Positions 7,653 through 16,727 of a DNA stretch of 64,000 nt are shown here, piece after piece. Below the pieces are notes generated by a model, which was given only the letters and a program-made list of their open reading frames with translations, was not told where the DNA came from and searched no databases. The stretch's first letter is position 1, and every line of letters begins with the position of its first letter. Source of the DNA: Sipunculus nudus (lineage: Eukaryota > Annelida > Sipuncula > Golfingiida > Sipunculidae); NCBI GenBank assembly GCA_026874595.1, contig JAPPUL010000095.1:744001-808000 (forward strand). The letters run 5' to 3'. Made by a program: the position numbers and the translations under genes.

Positions 7653-8117
7653 ATGAATTCTGATATCGACAAAGCAATCTCCACCTTTCGCTATTTTGCC
7701 AAGAATTATAAACTTAATAACACCAAAGAACGGGATAATATTATTCAAGCCATTTGTAGTATTCATTCCCACTTCGATATTAAGGACCTTGTTAAATTGC
7801 TTAAAGAACGTAATGTTAATGTTGCAAAATCTACTATATATCGCACCATTAACCTTTTTGTCAAAATTAACATGCTTAAAAGATTGAAAATAGATGATTC
7901 ATACCGATATGAACATGCTCTTGATTATGCTCATCATGACCATCTGATTTGCATTTCTTGTAACAAGATTATTGAGTTTGTCGACAATGTTATTGAGGAT
8001 AGGCAATCTATGATCTGTAAAAAATATAACTTCATAGAAACCGATCACTCTTTACAGATATTTGGCTTTTGTAGTGAATGCGCAAAGAATAAAGAAAATA
8101 TGCCTTTAAAAAGCTAA
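7653..8117 (+). CDS. Fur/PerR-family metal-dependent transcriptional regulator
   Basis: A 154-residue Fur-family protein with the winged helix in the first 85 residues (including VAKSTIYRTINLFVKINMLKRL, which I split as the recognition region STIYRTI) and a C-terminal metal-binding dimer domain. The latter shows YAHHDHLICISCNKIIEF and CSEC, so both CxxC pairs of the structural zinc site (CISC and CSEC) and the HHDH cluster are present. The family represses iron, zinc or peroxide-response genes using Fe, Zn or Mn as sensed metal; the sequence alone does not decide which. It is divergent from fliL and followed 18 bp later by a Nudix gene. I found no obvious Fur-box palindrome upstream. Confidence 0.88.
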   Translation: MNSDIDKAISTFRYFAKNYKLNNTKERDNIIQAICSIHSHFDIKDLVKLLKERNVNVAKSTIYRTINLFVKINMLKRLKIDDSYRYEHALDYAHHDHLICISCNKIIEFVDNVIEDRQSMICKKYNFIETDHSLQIFGFCSECAKNKENMPLKS

Positions 8118-8135
8118 TTATACATTACATCCAGA

Positions 8136-8696
8136 ATGTTTGGGGGGAAGTTTATTTTGGATTGGCTTGAAGAGAAGACCTTAGAGTCAAAGCTACTTTA
8201 TAAGGGTAGCTTAACAACTCTTAGAAAAGACAAAGTTTTATTGCCTAATAAAAATACATCTTATAGAGAATACATTACCCATCCAGGAGCAGTTGTTATT
8301 CTCCCTATTCTTAAAAACCAAAATATTATACTTATAAGGCAATATCGCTATGCATTAAGAAAAGTTTTTATCGAGGTTCCAGCTGGTAAAATCGACCCAG
8401 AAGAAGAAATACTAAGTGCAGCAAATCGAGAGCTTGCAGAGGAGAGTGGATATATATCTAGAGACATAAAACATATAAGCACTTTTTATCCATGCATTGG
8501 ATACAGTACTGAGATTATGCACTTTTTTGTTGCCAAGAACTTATCTAAAAGCACACAAGCTGGTGATATAGATGAATTTGTAAAGCCGTTTGAAATTAAG
8601 TTCCAGGATGCACTAGATTTGGTTCACAATGGAACAATTAACGATATGAAAACTATGCTGTCCTTAACTCTTGTAAAGTCGCTTGGGATCGTGTAA
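8136..8696 (+). CDS. Nudix hydrolase, ADP-ribose pyrophosphatase type
   Basis: The 186-residue protein has a full Nudix box, GKIDPEEEILSAANREL followed by AEESGY (G-x5-E-x7-REL-x-EE-x-G). The sequence before it (PGAVVILPILKNQNIILIRQYRYALRK, here split as PGAVVILPI and LIRQYRY) and the phrase EVPAGKID are typical of ADP-ribose pyrophosphatases, which hydrolyse ADP-ribose to AMP and ribose-5-phosphate. The ATG at 8136 has no clear ribosome-binding site; a TTG at 8157 preceded by gggggaag is an alternative start that would drop seven residues before the conserved domain. It follows the Fur gene closely and may be cotranscribed. Confidence 0.88.
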   Translation: MFGGKFILDWLEEKTLESKLLYKGSLTTLRKDKVLLPNKNTSYREYITHPGAVVILPILKNQNIILIRQYRYALRKVFIEVPAGKIDPEEEILSAANRELAEESGYISRDIKHISTFYPCIGYSTEIMHFFVAKNLSKSTQAGDIDEFVKPFEIKFQDALDLVHNGTINDMKTMLSLTLVKSLGIV

Positions 8697-8756
8697 TAGA
8701 GTAAAATAGATAACTTAGTTCTTAAATGAATTAACAAATGAATTAACAATTAACAA

Positions 8757-9479
8757 ATGAGATTAAAAGATAAAAAAGCGCTTATAACCGGTGGTGGTAG
8801 AGGGATTGGAAGGAGCATTGCAATGGCTTATGCTAAGGAAGGAGCTTATGTATATATTGTGTCGCGAAGCGAAGAGGAGCTTTGCCAAACCAAAGATGCT
8901 ATAAGTGCAAACGGAACTTCTAGATGCCAATACTTTGTTTGTGACATTGCAGATAAAGATCAGGTGAAAAATCTTTATAAAGACATAGCTTTTAATTCTA
9001 GCAGTTTAGATATACTAGTTAATAATGCAGGATACTTAGGCCAGATATCAAAAATAAAAGATTACGATGAGGCGATATGGAATGAGGTCATAAATATAAA
9101 TATAAATGGAATGTTTTATGTGACGAAAGCGTTTTTGCCTTTAATGCTTAAAAGTGCTGCGGGCTCTATAATAAATATAAGTTCTACTGTAGGGAGAAAG
9201 GGATATGGCATGTGGGGAGCTTATAGTGTATCTAAATTTGGAGTTGAAGGATTTAGTGAAGTTCTTGCTCAAGAACTTGCTAATCATAAAATCAAAGTGA
9301 ACACTGTAAACCCGGGAGCAACGAGAACAAAGATGCGAGCCTGTGCCTATCCGGATGAAGATCCTATGACATTAAGGCATCCAGATTCTATTATGGATGT
9401 GTTTATATATCTTGCAGACAGTAAAAGCGATTTTATAAGCGGACAACGTTTTGATACTATGACGTTTAAAAGAAGCTAA
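8757..9479 (+). CDS. Short-chain dehydrogenase/reductase (SDR)
   Basis: A 240-residue classical SDR. The cofactor-binding Gly motif is TGGGRGIGRSIA, the structural NNAG motif is present (LVNNAGYLG), the catalytic Ser lies in INISSTVGRKG, and Tyr/Lys in YSVSK. The usual PG turn after the active site reads VNPGATRTKM. The Arg-rich sequence after the second strand (SRSEEEL) suggests NADP(H), but this is an inference. Substrate unknown; SDRs resembling FabG have this length, but the C terminus (SGQRFDTMTFKRS) differs from the usual FabG ending. Repeated attaacaaatga units precede the ATG (about 8728-8760) and no good ribosome-binding site is seen. Confidence 0.85.
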   Translation: MRLKDKKALITGGGRGIGRSIAMAYAKEGAYVYIVSRSEEELCQTKDAISANGTSRCQYFVCDIADKDQVKNLYKDIAFNSSSLDILVNNAGYLGQISKIKDYDEAIWNEVINININGMFYVTKAFLPLMLKSAAGSIINISSTVGRKGYGMWGAYSVSKFGVEGFSEVLAQELANHKIKVNTVNPGATRTKMRACAYPDEDPMTLRHPDSIMDVFIYLADSKSDFISGQRFDTMTFKRS

Positions 9480-9700
9480 GTGCATAAAGATAAGAATGTA
9501 AATAAATGCAGGTATGGGCAGATAATAAAATATAAAAATATACAAAATTACAAAAAAAAATAGAGATTATGCTAAGATGGCCTTTTCAAGTATGTTAATA
9601 TAATATACTTCCTAAAAGTGGAGTTTTTAAAAAACAAAGAGTAAGTATGCTAGAATATATAAAGAAAAGAATTTAAGCAAATCGAGGACATATTATTAAG
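9480..9700. other. Intergenic region before the PAS-GGDEF gene
   Basis: 221 bp of AT-rich sequence. It contains an inverted repeat aagtat...atactt (9589-9611) and a TATAAT-like tagaatatataaag near 9651, which could be the -10 of the downstream gene. A GAGG ribosome-binding site lies about 13 bp before the ATG at 9701. No gene is seen. Confidence 0.3.
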
Positions 9701-10987
9701 ATGAAAAGTATCTCCTACCAAAACAAAGTAGAATCTTTATCAAGTGTATCTATATTATGGATAGGAAATAAATGCGTAAAGACACAAAGTAAGATACAGT
9801 CTTTTTTTGATAAAAAGATTTGTAAAACAAGTATCTTAGAACTTTCAAGCTATCTAAGCTCTTTGCAAAATAAAACTATTTTTGATATAGTTGTTATAGA
9901 AGATGGAAGTGAAGAGGAATTATATAGCGCAGTAGATATTCTCTTAGAAAGAGAGTTAAAAATACCTATAATCTATATAGATTATAAAGAGAGGTTTGAA
10001 TATGAACGCTCTGGTATCAATATACATTATGTAAAACACAAAGAGAATGTAAGTAAACTCTTATGGACAATATCTACAATAAAGCTTGGCATAAGTCAAG
10101 AATATATTGATACCAAACAAGTTATTGAAGATATTCTTGATATAAATCCTACTTTCTTAATGCTTTTAAACGAGCAGTTAAAAATAGAATATTTAAATAA
10201 AAAAGCATTATTCTATCTTAACTTAAAAACAATAGATGACTTTTATACCAAGGCTACAGGCCTTTGCAACTTTATTACAAAGCTTGATAACAAAACACAA
10301 AACTTAATAGATGATAAATTATGGCTTAAAATTATACTAAATCAGAAAGAAAAAGTTCATACCCTAAGCCTAAAGGCATATAAAGACAATACTGAACGGC
10401 TTTTCGTAGTTAGCCATACATATATAAAATCTTCAAAACAACATATAATTTCTTTAACTGAAGTAACTGAGATATTACAGGCAAAAGATGAGATAATAAA
10501 CGATCTTGAGCTTGATAGTTTAACTAAGCTTTACGGTCGTAGCAAATTCATAAAGTTATGCCTTAAGGCTATTGCTGACCGTCGTATAGAAGGCAAAGCT
10601 AATGCAACATCAGTAATATTCTTTGATATAGACAATTTTAAGACAATAAATGACACATACGGACACATTACGGGAGATGAGGTATTGTCTGCACTTGGCA
10701 AGATAATAACAGAATCTATAAGAGGTGAGGATATCGCATCCAGATGGGGTGGTGATGAATTTATAATATTGACAAGTAGCTCAAAAGAGGCTGCAAATAT
10801 ACAAGCAGAACGTCTTAGACAACGGATAGAAAAATCGCCTTTGACAGCTCATAACTTAAACATAACATGTAGTTTTGGAATTACTGCTTTGCAAGCGGGT
10901 GAAGATTATAATGACGCAATATCCCGAGCTGATAAGGCTATGTATAAGTCCAAACGCTCTGGGAAAAACACTGTAAACCTAATTTAA
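9701..10987 (+). CDS. PAS-GGDEF diguanylate cyclase with receiver-like N terminus
   Basis: Diguanylate cyclases make cyclic di-GMP from two GTP. The 428-residue protein has three parts. Residues about 15-125 look like a degenerate response-regulator fold (VSILWIGNKC..., FDIVVIEDGSEEE, IPIIYIDYK) without a convincing phosphoacceptor. Residues about 145-260 form a PAS-like sensor (DINPTFLMLLNEQLKIEYLN). The GGDEF domain fills about 265-428: DSLTKLYGR opening, VIFFDIDNFKTINDTYGH, the active-site RWGGDEF and an upstream RGED, which is the RxxD inhibitory site at the correct five-residue distance. So the enzyme looks active and product-inhibited. No membrane helix, so cytoplasmic. It shares its receiver-like plus PAS design with the large PAS protein at 12182-15217. 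Confidence 0.9.
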   Translation: MKSISYQNKVESLSSVSILWIGNKCVKTQSKIQSFFDKKICKTSILELSSYLSSLQNKTIFDIVVIEDGSEEELYSAVDILLERELKIPIIYIDYKERFEYERSGINIHYVKHKENVSKLLWTISTIKLGISQEYIDTKQVIEDILDINPTFLMLLNEQLKIEYLNKKALFYLNLKTIDDFYTKATGLCNFITKLDNKTQNLIDDKLWLKIILNQKEKVHTLSLKAYKDNTERLFVVSHTYIKSSKQHIISLTEVTEILQAKDEIINDLELDSLTKLYGRSKFIKLCLKAIADRRIEGKANATSVIFFDIDNFKTINDTYGHITGDEVLSALGKIITESIRGEDIASRWGGDEFIILTSSSKEAANIQAERLRQRIEKSPLTAHNLNITCSFGITALQAGEDYNDAISRADKAMYKSKRSGKNTVNLI

Positions 10988-11039
10988 ACAAATATAAGTT
11001 AACATGTAATTACTCCTACTCCTCTTTCGCTTCCTCCCC

Positions 11040-12008
11040 CTATCCCTTCGAAAGAAATTGTGTAAGCATATAAACTAATGTGCTTTTAGATATGTTAGAG
11101 CTGCCCTCGTGTCTAAGGCAGGGAGTTGGGTCTTTAATAGACGTACAAGTCCAGGAAGTATTTTGTTCCAAATCGTTAAATGCATTTACCATAGGTTCAA
11201 GAGCAAGACGTTTTGATACTTTACGAGAAACAATCTCAAACCAACTATCCACAGTATACATGAAATTATATTTATTAATATTGTCTTTTTTATTGGAAAT
11301 AATTAAGAGTATTCGCGAGGCGGGATATGCAAAGGTATTAATTGTAATCTCATGTGGCTTGGTGCTAGATTCTATAACCGCTAAATCTATATCTTTATAA
11401 AATGTAATGTCTGCGTTTTTATTAATAAGCTCCTCAACAATTTGCTTTTCCTCTTTATACCATAGATATCTAAATTGCTTATCAAGTTGCTCATAGGAAA
11501 GAAAGGTAGGGAATAGTTTTAAAAGTTCGTCATACATAATCTGTCGCTTTTGCACTTCATTTGTAAGCTTAGTAAGAGTTTTTGCAATTTGTGTGTCATT
11601 TTTAAAAGCACAGACACTAAGATCTATTTTAAGAGGATGCATGCCTCGAAAACGTCTAAAATCACCTGTTATGGCGCTATCTATAAGCAGGTTTTGATGT
11701 TTTAAAGCAAGTTCAGGATACAAAATAACACATAAAGACAAAAAGCCATCAGTATCATAATGATTAATTGTAAGGATATCTTCTTTATGTGCTTCTTCCT
11801 TATCTGCTTCTTTATGTCCTTTGCTATATTCTTTGCTTGCAAGCTGCTTTATGTAGTTAAAACAAATTTGTGTTGAGGTATCAGCCTTAAGGTTTTCGGG
11901 AGTTCTATTTTCTGGCCAATGGCTTAGATTTGTACCTAAAGGAGCAATGCCATCGACACTAAGTGTATGTATATCTTTTAGCTCTTTATCATAAAATTTA
12001 AATGTCAT
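11040..12008 (-). CDS. Conserved protein of unknown function with an HYDTDG motif
   Basis: A 322-residue soluble protein with no signal peptide or membrane helix. Conserved-looking stretches are GTNLSHWPENRTPENLKADT near the N terminus, INHYDTDGFLSLCVILYPE in the first third, and DSAITGDFRRFRG after it. The HYDTDG/GDF pair recalls acidic metal-binding motifs of DHH-type phosphoesterases and an uncharacterised DUF family (possibly DUF6687, from memory), but I cannot confirm either. A Lys/Glu/His-rich insert (YSKGHKEADKEEAHKED) precedes the motif and looks like repeat expansion. It sits between, and convergent or divergent to, two PAS-containing signalling genes. No function assigned. Confidence 0.7.
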   Translation of the reverse strand: MTFKFYDKELKDIHTLSVDGIAPLGTNLSHWPENRTPENLKADTSTQICFNYIKQLASKEYSKGHKEADKEEAHKEDILTINHYDTDGFLSLCVILYPELALKHQNLLIDSAITGDFRRFRGMHPLKIDLSVCAFKNDTQIAKTLTKLTNEVQKRQIMYDELLKLFPTFLSYEQLDKQFRYLWYKEEKQIVEELINKNADITFYKDIDLAVIESSTKPHEITINTFAYPASRILLIISNKKDNINKYNFMYTVDSWFEIVSRKVSKRLALEPMVNAFNDLEQNTSWTCTSIKDPTPCLRHEGSSNISKSTLVYMLTQFLSKG

Positions 12009-12181
12009 AAATCAAATTTAGCGTAAAACAAAAAACAAATAAAGCATTAAATACATCTAATTAAAAAAGGTCCATATTAATCTGTTAAAGGTGTTTTAAA
12101 GTGTGTTTTTAAAAAAGAAAATAATACCATATAAAGTCCAAATTAACAAAGTTTAAATAAGAAAGTAATTGTAATTACACA

Positions 12182-15100
12182 ATGAATGAACACATAGTCT
12201 TAATAACAGAAAATAAAGATGCCCATATAAAAAGGCTTGAGAAAATCCTAAACGAAGCCAACTATAATATATCCTATTATAAAGCAAAAGAACTTGACAA
12301 TAAAAAGCTTATAAACCTTTTCAGACAGTCGCCCAATCTGTTTATAATAGAGGATGAGCTGCGTGAATATTTTGTAAACATGCTTAAAAAGGTCAGAATA
12401 GAAGAGTCAGAGCTTGGATTTTTATATTTAAAACTTACAAAAGCTAAAAACATCTCAAAGGAGAGTAAGGAATTAGCTATTAAAGGGAAAGTGCAAGATG
12501 GTGTTTATAAAGACGGTGTTTATGGTGTTTATGATGAGGACGATTATATATTATATGACATAAGAAAAGCAGATGTGCTATTCAAAACGAAGTTGTCGCT
12601 TAAAGTTAAACTGTTAAACAAGGAGTTATTAGAAAAAGAGGTGAGCTTAACAAGAGAGCTTGAGTATAAAATGTTTGAAAACAAGGATTTACAAGTCTAC
12701 CAGAAGCATTTAGAAGAGACAATAAGCCAGCTTACGATTCATCTTACAAAAGCGCATAACGAGTTACAATTTGAAGAGAAGATAATAAACCAAATACACG
12801 AAGCCCTAATATTCATAGATTTGGAGGGACGGATATCAAGCTGGAGCGTGGGAGCAAAGCGATTATTTGGTTATAAAGAAGAGGAAGTGCTTAATAAGGA
12901 TGTGTCGCTATTGTTTTATGAAGAGAGTGAAAAGAGCATACACAATAAAATTCTAAGTCCTCTTTTGGCACGAGATAGTTATAAATTAGAAACTCTCTTA
13001 AAAAGCAAGTCAGGGGGAATCTTAAACGGACATTTATCAATATCCGGAGTAAAGGAAGATGGTCTTTTAAAAAGCATAGTAATCTATTTTCTTGATATAA
13101 CTCAAACAAAAAAGCTTGAAGAGAGTCTAAAACGAACAGAACTAAGTCTAAGCTTGCTATCGCGTCTTTCTGAAGATGGAATAATATCAACAGACGGGGC
13201 AGGAAAGATATTATTTTGGAACGACAAAGCTCAAAGTATTTTTGGATATGAAAAACATGAAATACTAAACAAATCAATTAAAAAGCTATTAGTAGATGAG
13301 GCATCACATCCCTACAAGCACAGGCTAAGCAATATACTAAGTTCAAACGAGAGTTACATAATAGGTCAAAACATAAAAACGAACGGAAGGCGTAAGGATG
13401 GAAAGCTAATAAAGCTTTCCCTTTCCTTTTGTTGTTATAAAATTGGAGACACAAAGTTCTTCACAGCGATAGTAAAAAGATTAAGAGACGCTCATGGAAA
13501 GGGTTTAAAAAAAGAGTCTAAGGAACAGACAAAAAAAGAGAGACTTAGAAAAACAATGCTCTCAAAGCTTGAAGAAGAAAGCCATAATAGTATAGAAAAT
13601 CCATTTAAAATAAGTGAGGTGCAATTTGCAGAGAATGACAAACTGATAAGGAAAAATACGAAACTGCTAAACTATTTAAACACGCTTGGAATGTTTGTGG
13701 TTATCCGTTATGGAGGGGTTACAAAAGACATTAAAAAGTCTTCGTCTTCAAATTCAAAGGATGGAAAAATAATCTTTATAAACAAATGTAGTCTTGATTT
13801 TTTTGGCTACACTAAAAGTGAGCTTAAAAACATAAAGGAATTAAATCCCTTATTTATGAATGTGGTGGATAATATATACAGGCAAAAGAGTTTTTCTAAG
13901 CTCACAAAGATAAAACTAAGGAATAAGCAAGGGGAAGAAGAGAATCTTTATGCAAGATTCACGCCATTATATAACGAAAAACATCAGATACAAGAGTTAC
14001 TTATATATTTAGACACAAAAGTAGTTGAAACAGATTATTACAAAGAGCACTATAAAAATGTGAAAGATGTGTTATTTAATAAGACCGAGTTCTCACGTAG
14101 TCTACAACAATCTCACTCAAATCCATTATTTGCAGTAAACCCAGCAAAGACAGTAGAAGTTGAAAGTTTAAATGCAGCAGGAGTGAAATTTATAAATGCG
14201 TATCCAAATATAATAGCGGGGAAAAGGCTTATAATAGAGAAAGTGAAAAAGGCTAAAAAGAGTCTTAAAATAAAGCAAAGCATATATAATAACATGCATA
14301 AGAAAATAGATTTTGAGATGTTCTTTAATCCTGTATTAAAGACTACAGGCGCCATTGGACAAATATTAATACTAATAAAAAAGATATTACCAAACGGACA
14401 AAACGCTACATATGACGCTACAAATAATAAAGAGCGTTCTTTAAAATCATCTATAAAGCCACAAGAAGCTAATCTAGTAGAAACTAATCTAGTAGCAGAA
14501 AAGTACAAACAGATACTAGGTAATATCCCCTCAAAAATATTTATAACAGACCTCGGTGGAACAATAATAGAAAGTAATACTAGTTGCCTTAATAAAGAGG
14601 ATAAGAAGCTAAATTGTAAAACTGTTATAGGTAAGAGTATATTTTCACTTGCAAACTCTAAAAAAATAAATCATGCTATAAAGGAACTTTTAACAGAACA
14701 TAAAGACTTTACAATAGATGAGGCTCTACTTGAAGATCTACCCTTCCTTCAAGGTAAATCATATATAAATATAAATGGAACTATATTATACGATACTACA
14801 TATAATAATGCATTTGGGACAATGTTGGTGTATGAAGATGTAACTCATACAAAGATAATTGAAAGGCTTACTAATAACAGTCGTGAGAAATATAGAAATA
14901 TTGTTAACAAATTGCCATATATGGTACTTACTACGAATATGAAAGAAGAAATATTATTTACAAATCAGGCTATTACTAAAATACTTGGCTTTAACCATGC
15001 TGAGCTAATCGGAAGAAAGTTTTCTAAATTATTTAATACAACCAACAATGTTTTACTTAACTCGCTTAATAAAAGCTCCATGAAAGTTATCGGCATTAAA

Positions 15101-15217
15101 ACTAAAACTGGGCAAAAGATAGACTTAAAGCTTTCTTGTAGTGAGTATATTGATCCATCCGGTTACAAAAATATTATAGCTTTATTAACTACTTTAGATA
15201 AGTCTTTTGAAAATTAA
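12182..15217 (+). CDS. Large multi-PAS signalling protein without recognisable output domain
   Basis: 1011 residues, apparently cytoplasmic. An N-terminal receiver-like segment (about 1-60, HIVLITENKDAHIKRLEKIL) lacks a clear phosphoacceptor Asp. A repeat-rich linker (DGVYKDGVYGVYDEDD) and a coiled coil (about 150-200) follow. Then come about six PAS-type units, at roughly 203-316 (EALIFIDLEGRISSWS), 325-430 (DGIISTDGAGKILFWN), 495-610 (IIFINKCSLDFFGYT), 640-745, 775-885 (KIFITDLGGTIIESN) and 895-1005 (TNQAITKILGFNHAELIGRKF, split here as ILGFNHAELIG). No histidine-kinase H-box/N-box, GGDEF, EAL, HD or HTH follows the last PAS, and the chain ends just after it. Such proteins normally feed an output domain, so this may act as a scaffold or sensor for a separate partner. 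Domain limits are approximate. Confidence 0.8.
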   Translation: MNEHIVLITENKDAHIKRLEKILNEANYNISYYKAKELDNKKLINLFRQSPNLFIIEDELREYFVNMLKKVRIEESELGFLYLKLTKAKNISKESKELAIKGKVQDGVYKDGVYGVYDEDDYILYDIRKADVLFKTKLSLKVKLLNKELLEKEVSLTRELEYKMFENKDLQVYQKHLEETISQLTIHLTKAHNELQFEEKIINQIHEALIFIDLEGRISSWSVGAKRLFGYKEEEVLNKDVSLLFYEESEKSIHNKILSPLLARDSYKLETLLKSKSGGILNGHLSISGVKEDGLLKSIVIYFLDITQTKKLEESLKRTELSLSLLSRLSEDGIISTDGAGKILFWNDKAQSIFGYEKHEILNKSIKKLLVDEASHPYKHRLSNILSSNESYIIGQNIKTNGRRKDGKLIKLSLSFCCYKIGDTKFFTAIVKRLRDAHGKGLKKESKEQTKKERLRKTMLSKLEEESHNSIENPFKISEVQFAENDKLIRKNTKLLNYLNTLGMFVVIRYGGVTKDIKKSSSSNSKDGKIIFINKCSLDFFGYTKSELKNIKELNPLFMNVVDNIYRQKSFSKLTKIKLRNKQGEEENLYARFTPLYNEKHQIQELLIYLDTKVVETDYYKEHYKNVKDVLFNKTEFSRSLQQSHSNPLFAVNPAKTVEVESLNAAGVKFINAYPNIIAGKRLIIEKVKKAKKSLKIKQSIYNNMHKKIDFEMFFNPVLKTTGAIGQILILIKKILPNGQNATYDATNNKERSLKSSIKPQEANLVETNLVAEKYKQILGNIPSKIFITDLGGTIIESNTSCLNKEDKKLNCKTVIGKSIFSLANSKKINHAIKELLTEHKDFTIDEALLEDLPFLQGKSYININGTILYDTTYNNAFGTMLVYEDVTHTKIIERLTNNSREKYRNIVNKLPYMVLTTNMKEEILFTNQAITKILGFNHAELIGRKFSKLFNTTNNVLLNSLNKSSMKVIGIKTKTGQKIDLKLSCSEYIDPSGYKNIIALLTTLDKSFEN

Positions 15218-15251
15218 AAGCAATCTATATCTATCTTCTATACTCTAGGCT

Positions 15252-16139
15252 TTATACTGCAATATATTCTATGTTTGCACGCTCCCATAAAAGCTCAATT
15301 AATGCCTCTCGCCGCTCCTCTTTTACCTTATCAAGTAATATCTGACGTATAATATCCTTAACCGTTAAAAAGGAAGGTGTAAAATTATCTACTGCATTAA
15401 GTACCTCAACTATATGATAACCATACTGACTCTCGAATATCCCAGAAGGCTTTCTTATCTCAAGACTAAATATAATCTCTTCAAATTCTTCATCCCCTAA
15501 TGCCCCCTTGTATATATATCCAAGCTCTCCTCCTCGCTTTGCACTCTCACAATCAGAATACTTTTTGGCTAGCGTTGCAAAGTCTTCTGTCTCGCTAGTT
15601 AAAAGATCTAATAAGCCCTGTGCCATGTCTTTAGATTCCTTATCCAACACACTGTTACCTGTGCTCTTTATTAAGATATGTCTTATCGATACTCCACGTC
15701 CATACGAAAAGTACCTCTTGTTCTCTTCGTAATATTTATGCAGCACATCATCTCCTATCTCCTTTAAATCCTCAGTAAGCCTCCTTTCCAATAAGTCTAT
15801 TATTAGCTCCATTCGCACAAGCTCTTCAAGTTCAGAGTCACTATAACTAGAATAACTTCCCTCAAGCCCCCTGCGTTTACACTCCTCCTTCAAAGACACC
15901 CCTTCTAAGACTATCCCCTCATCTAACGCATGTTGAAATAACAAAAGCTTATCTACTAACCGATTCGAAACCTCTGCCTTAAGCATCCCGTAAACCCCTT
16001 CCTCATATACATCCAAACCCTCTAAACCAAGCTTCTCTAACCCTTCAACATCTAACTCCGATATATAGTTTCTCACCCCCTCATCTATCTTTACACTGCT
16101 TATTATATCTCCATTAACCCGTATTGAGAAATTATTCAT
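15252..16139 (-). CDS. Parvulin-type peptidyl-prolyl isomerase (PpiC/SurA-like)
   Basis: A 295-residue protein with an alpha-helical chaperone-like N-terminal part and a C-terminal rotamase domain. Parvulin signatures: VSIRHILIKS, then FATLAKKYSDCESAKRGGEL followed by GYI, then the EEFEEIIFSLEIRKPSGIFESQYGYHIVEV segment (quoted in parts: PSGIFESQYGYHIVEV). Unlike SurA or PrsA it has no signal peptide or lipobox (start MNNFSIRVNGDIISSV), so it seems to be cytoplasmic, more like NifM or trigger-type helpers. It lies 14 bp downstream of the glutaminase gene and is the last of the ppdK operon. Client proteins are unknown. Confidence 0.85.
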   Translation of the reverse strand: MNNFSIRVNGDIISSVKIDEGVRNYISELDVEGLEKLGLEGLDVYEEGVYGMLKAEVSNRLVDKLLLFQHALDEGIVLEGVSLKEECKRRGLEGSYSSYSDSELEELVRMELIIDLLERRLTEDLKEIGDDVLHKYYEENKRYFSYGRGVSIRHILIKSTGNSVLDKESKDMAQGLLDLLTSETEDFATLAKKYSDCESAKRGGELGYIYKGALGDEEFEEIIFSLEIRKPSGIFESQYGYHIVEVLNAVDNFTPSFLTVKDIIRQILLDKVKEERREALIELLWERANIEYIAV

Positions 16140-16153
16140 CGCCTAAATCCATA

Positions 16154-16726
16154 CTATTTCGTCTGGTTTATGAAATTCTTAATTAATGCCTTCCCCTCTT
16201 TTGTTAGTATTGATTCCGGATGAAACTGTACTCCCTCAAGATTACTATATTCCTTATGTCGTATCCCCATTATTGTACCATCATAAAGCCTTGCACTAAC
16301 TTCAAAACAATCAGGTAGACTGCTTTTATCTATCACCAAAGAATGATAGCGTGTTGCTACAAAGGGTTTTGAAAGACCTTTGTATATCTTTTTTCCATCA
16401 TGCTCTATTAAACTCGTTTTTCCATGTTCTATACTCGGAGCCGATATTATCTTCCCGCCAAATGCATACCCTATTGCCTGATGACCAAGGCATACCCCCA
16501 AAATAGGAAGCTCTTTATAAAACCTTTCTATTACCTCAACCGATATCCCTGCACGCTCCGGCACCCCTGGCCCAGGCGATATTATTATCCCTTTGGGCTT
16601 TATCTTTTTTATCTTTGATATGTTTACTTTGTCGTTTCTGTATACTTGCAAATTAACGCTTAGCTCACCTACATATTGTACCAGGTTATATGTAAATGAA
16701 TCATAGTTATCTATGAATAATATCAT
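16154..16726 (-). CDS. Glutamine amidotransferase of anthranilate/aminodeoxychorismate synthase (TrpG/PabA)
   Basis: A 190-residue class I glutaminase that supplies ammonia to chorismate-using synthases in tryptophan or folate synthesis. It starts with the family signature [20 protein letters not shown]; the catalytic Cys is in [16 protein letters not shown], the oxyanion glycines in ISPGPGVP, and the His/Glu pair in [11 protein letters not shown]. The partner subunit (TrpE/PabB) is not next to it; the gene sits 1 bp downstream of ppdK, which suggests the amphibolic TrpG/PabA type serving more than one partner. The choice between trpG and pabA cannot be made from the sequence. Confidence 0.93.
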   Translation of the reverse strand: MILFIDNYDSFTYNLVQYVGELSVNLQVYRNDKVNISKIKKIKPKGIIISPGPGVPERAGISVEVIERFYKELPILGVCLGHQAIGYAFGGKIISAPSIEHGKTSLIEHDGKKIYKGLSKPFVATRYHSLVIDKSSLPDCFEVSARLYDGTIMGIRHKEYSNLEGVQFHPESILTKEGKALIKNFINQTK

Positions 16727-16727
16727 G

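Noticed and set aside
7424-7663. Plus-strand 79-codon ORF before the Fur gene
   Set aside because: Overlaps the fliL start and the fur start, no ribosome-binding site, hydrophobic chance translation of a promoter gap.
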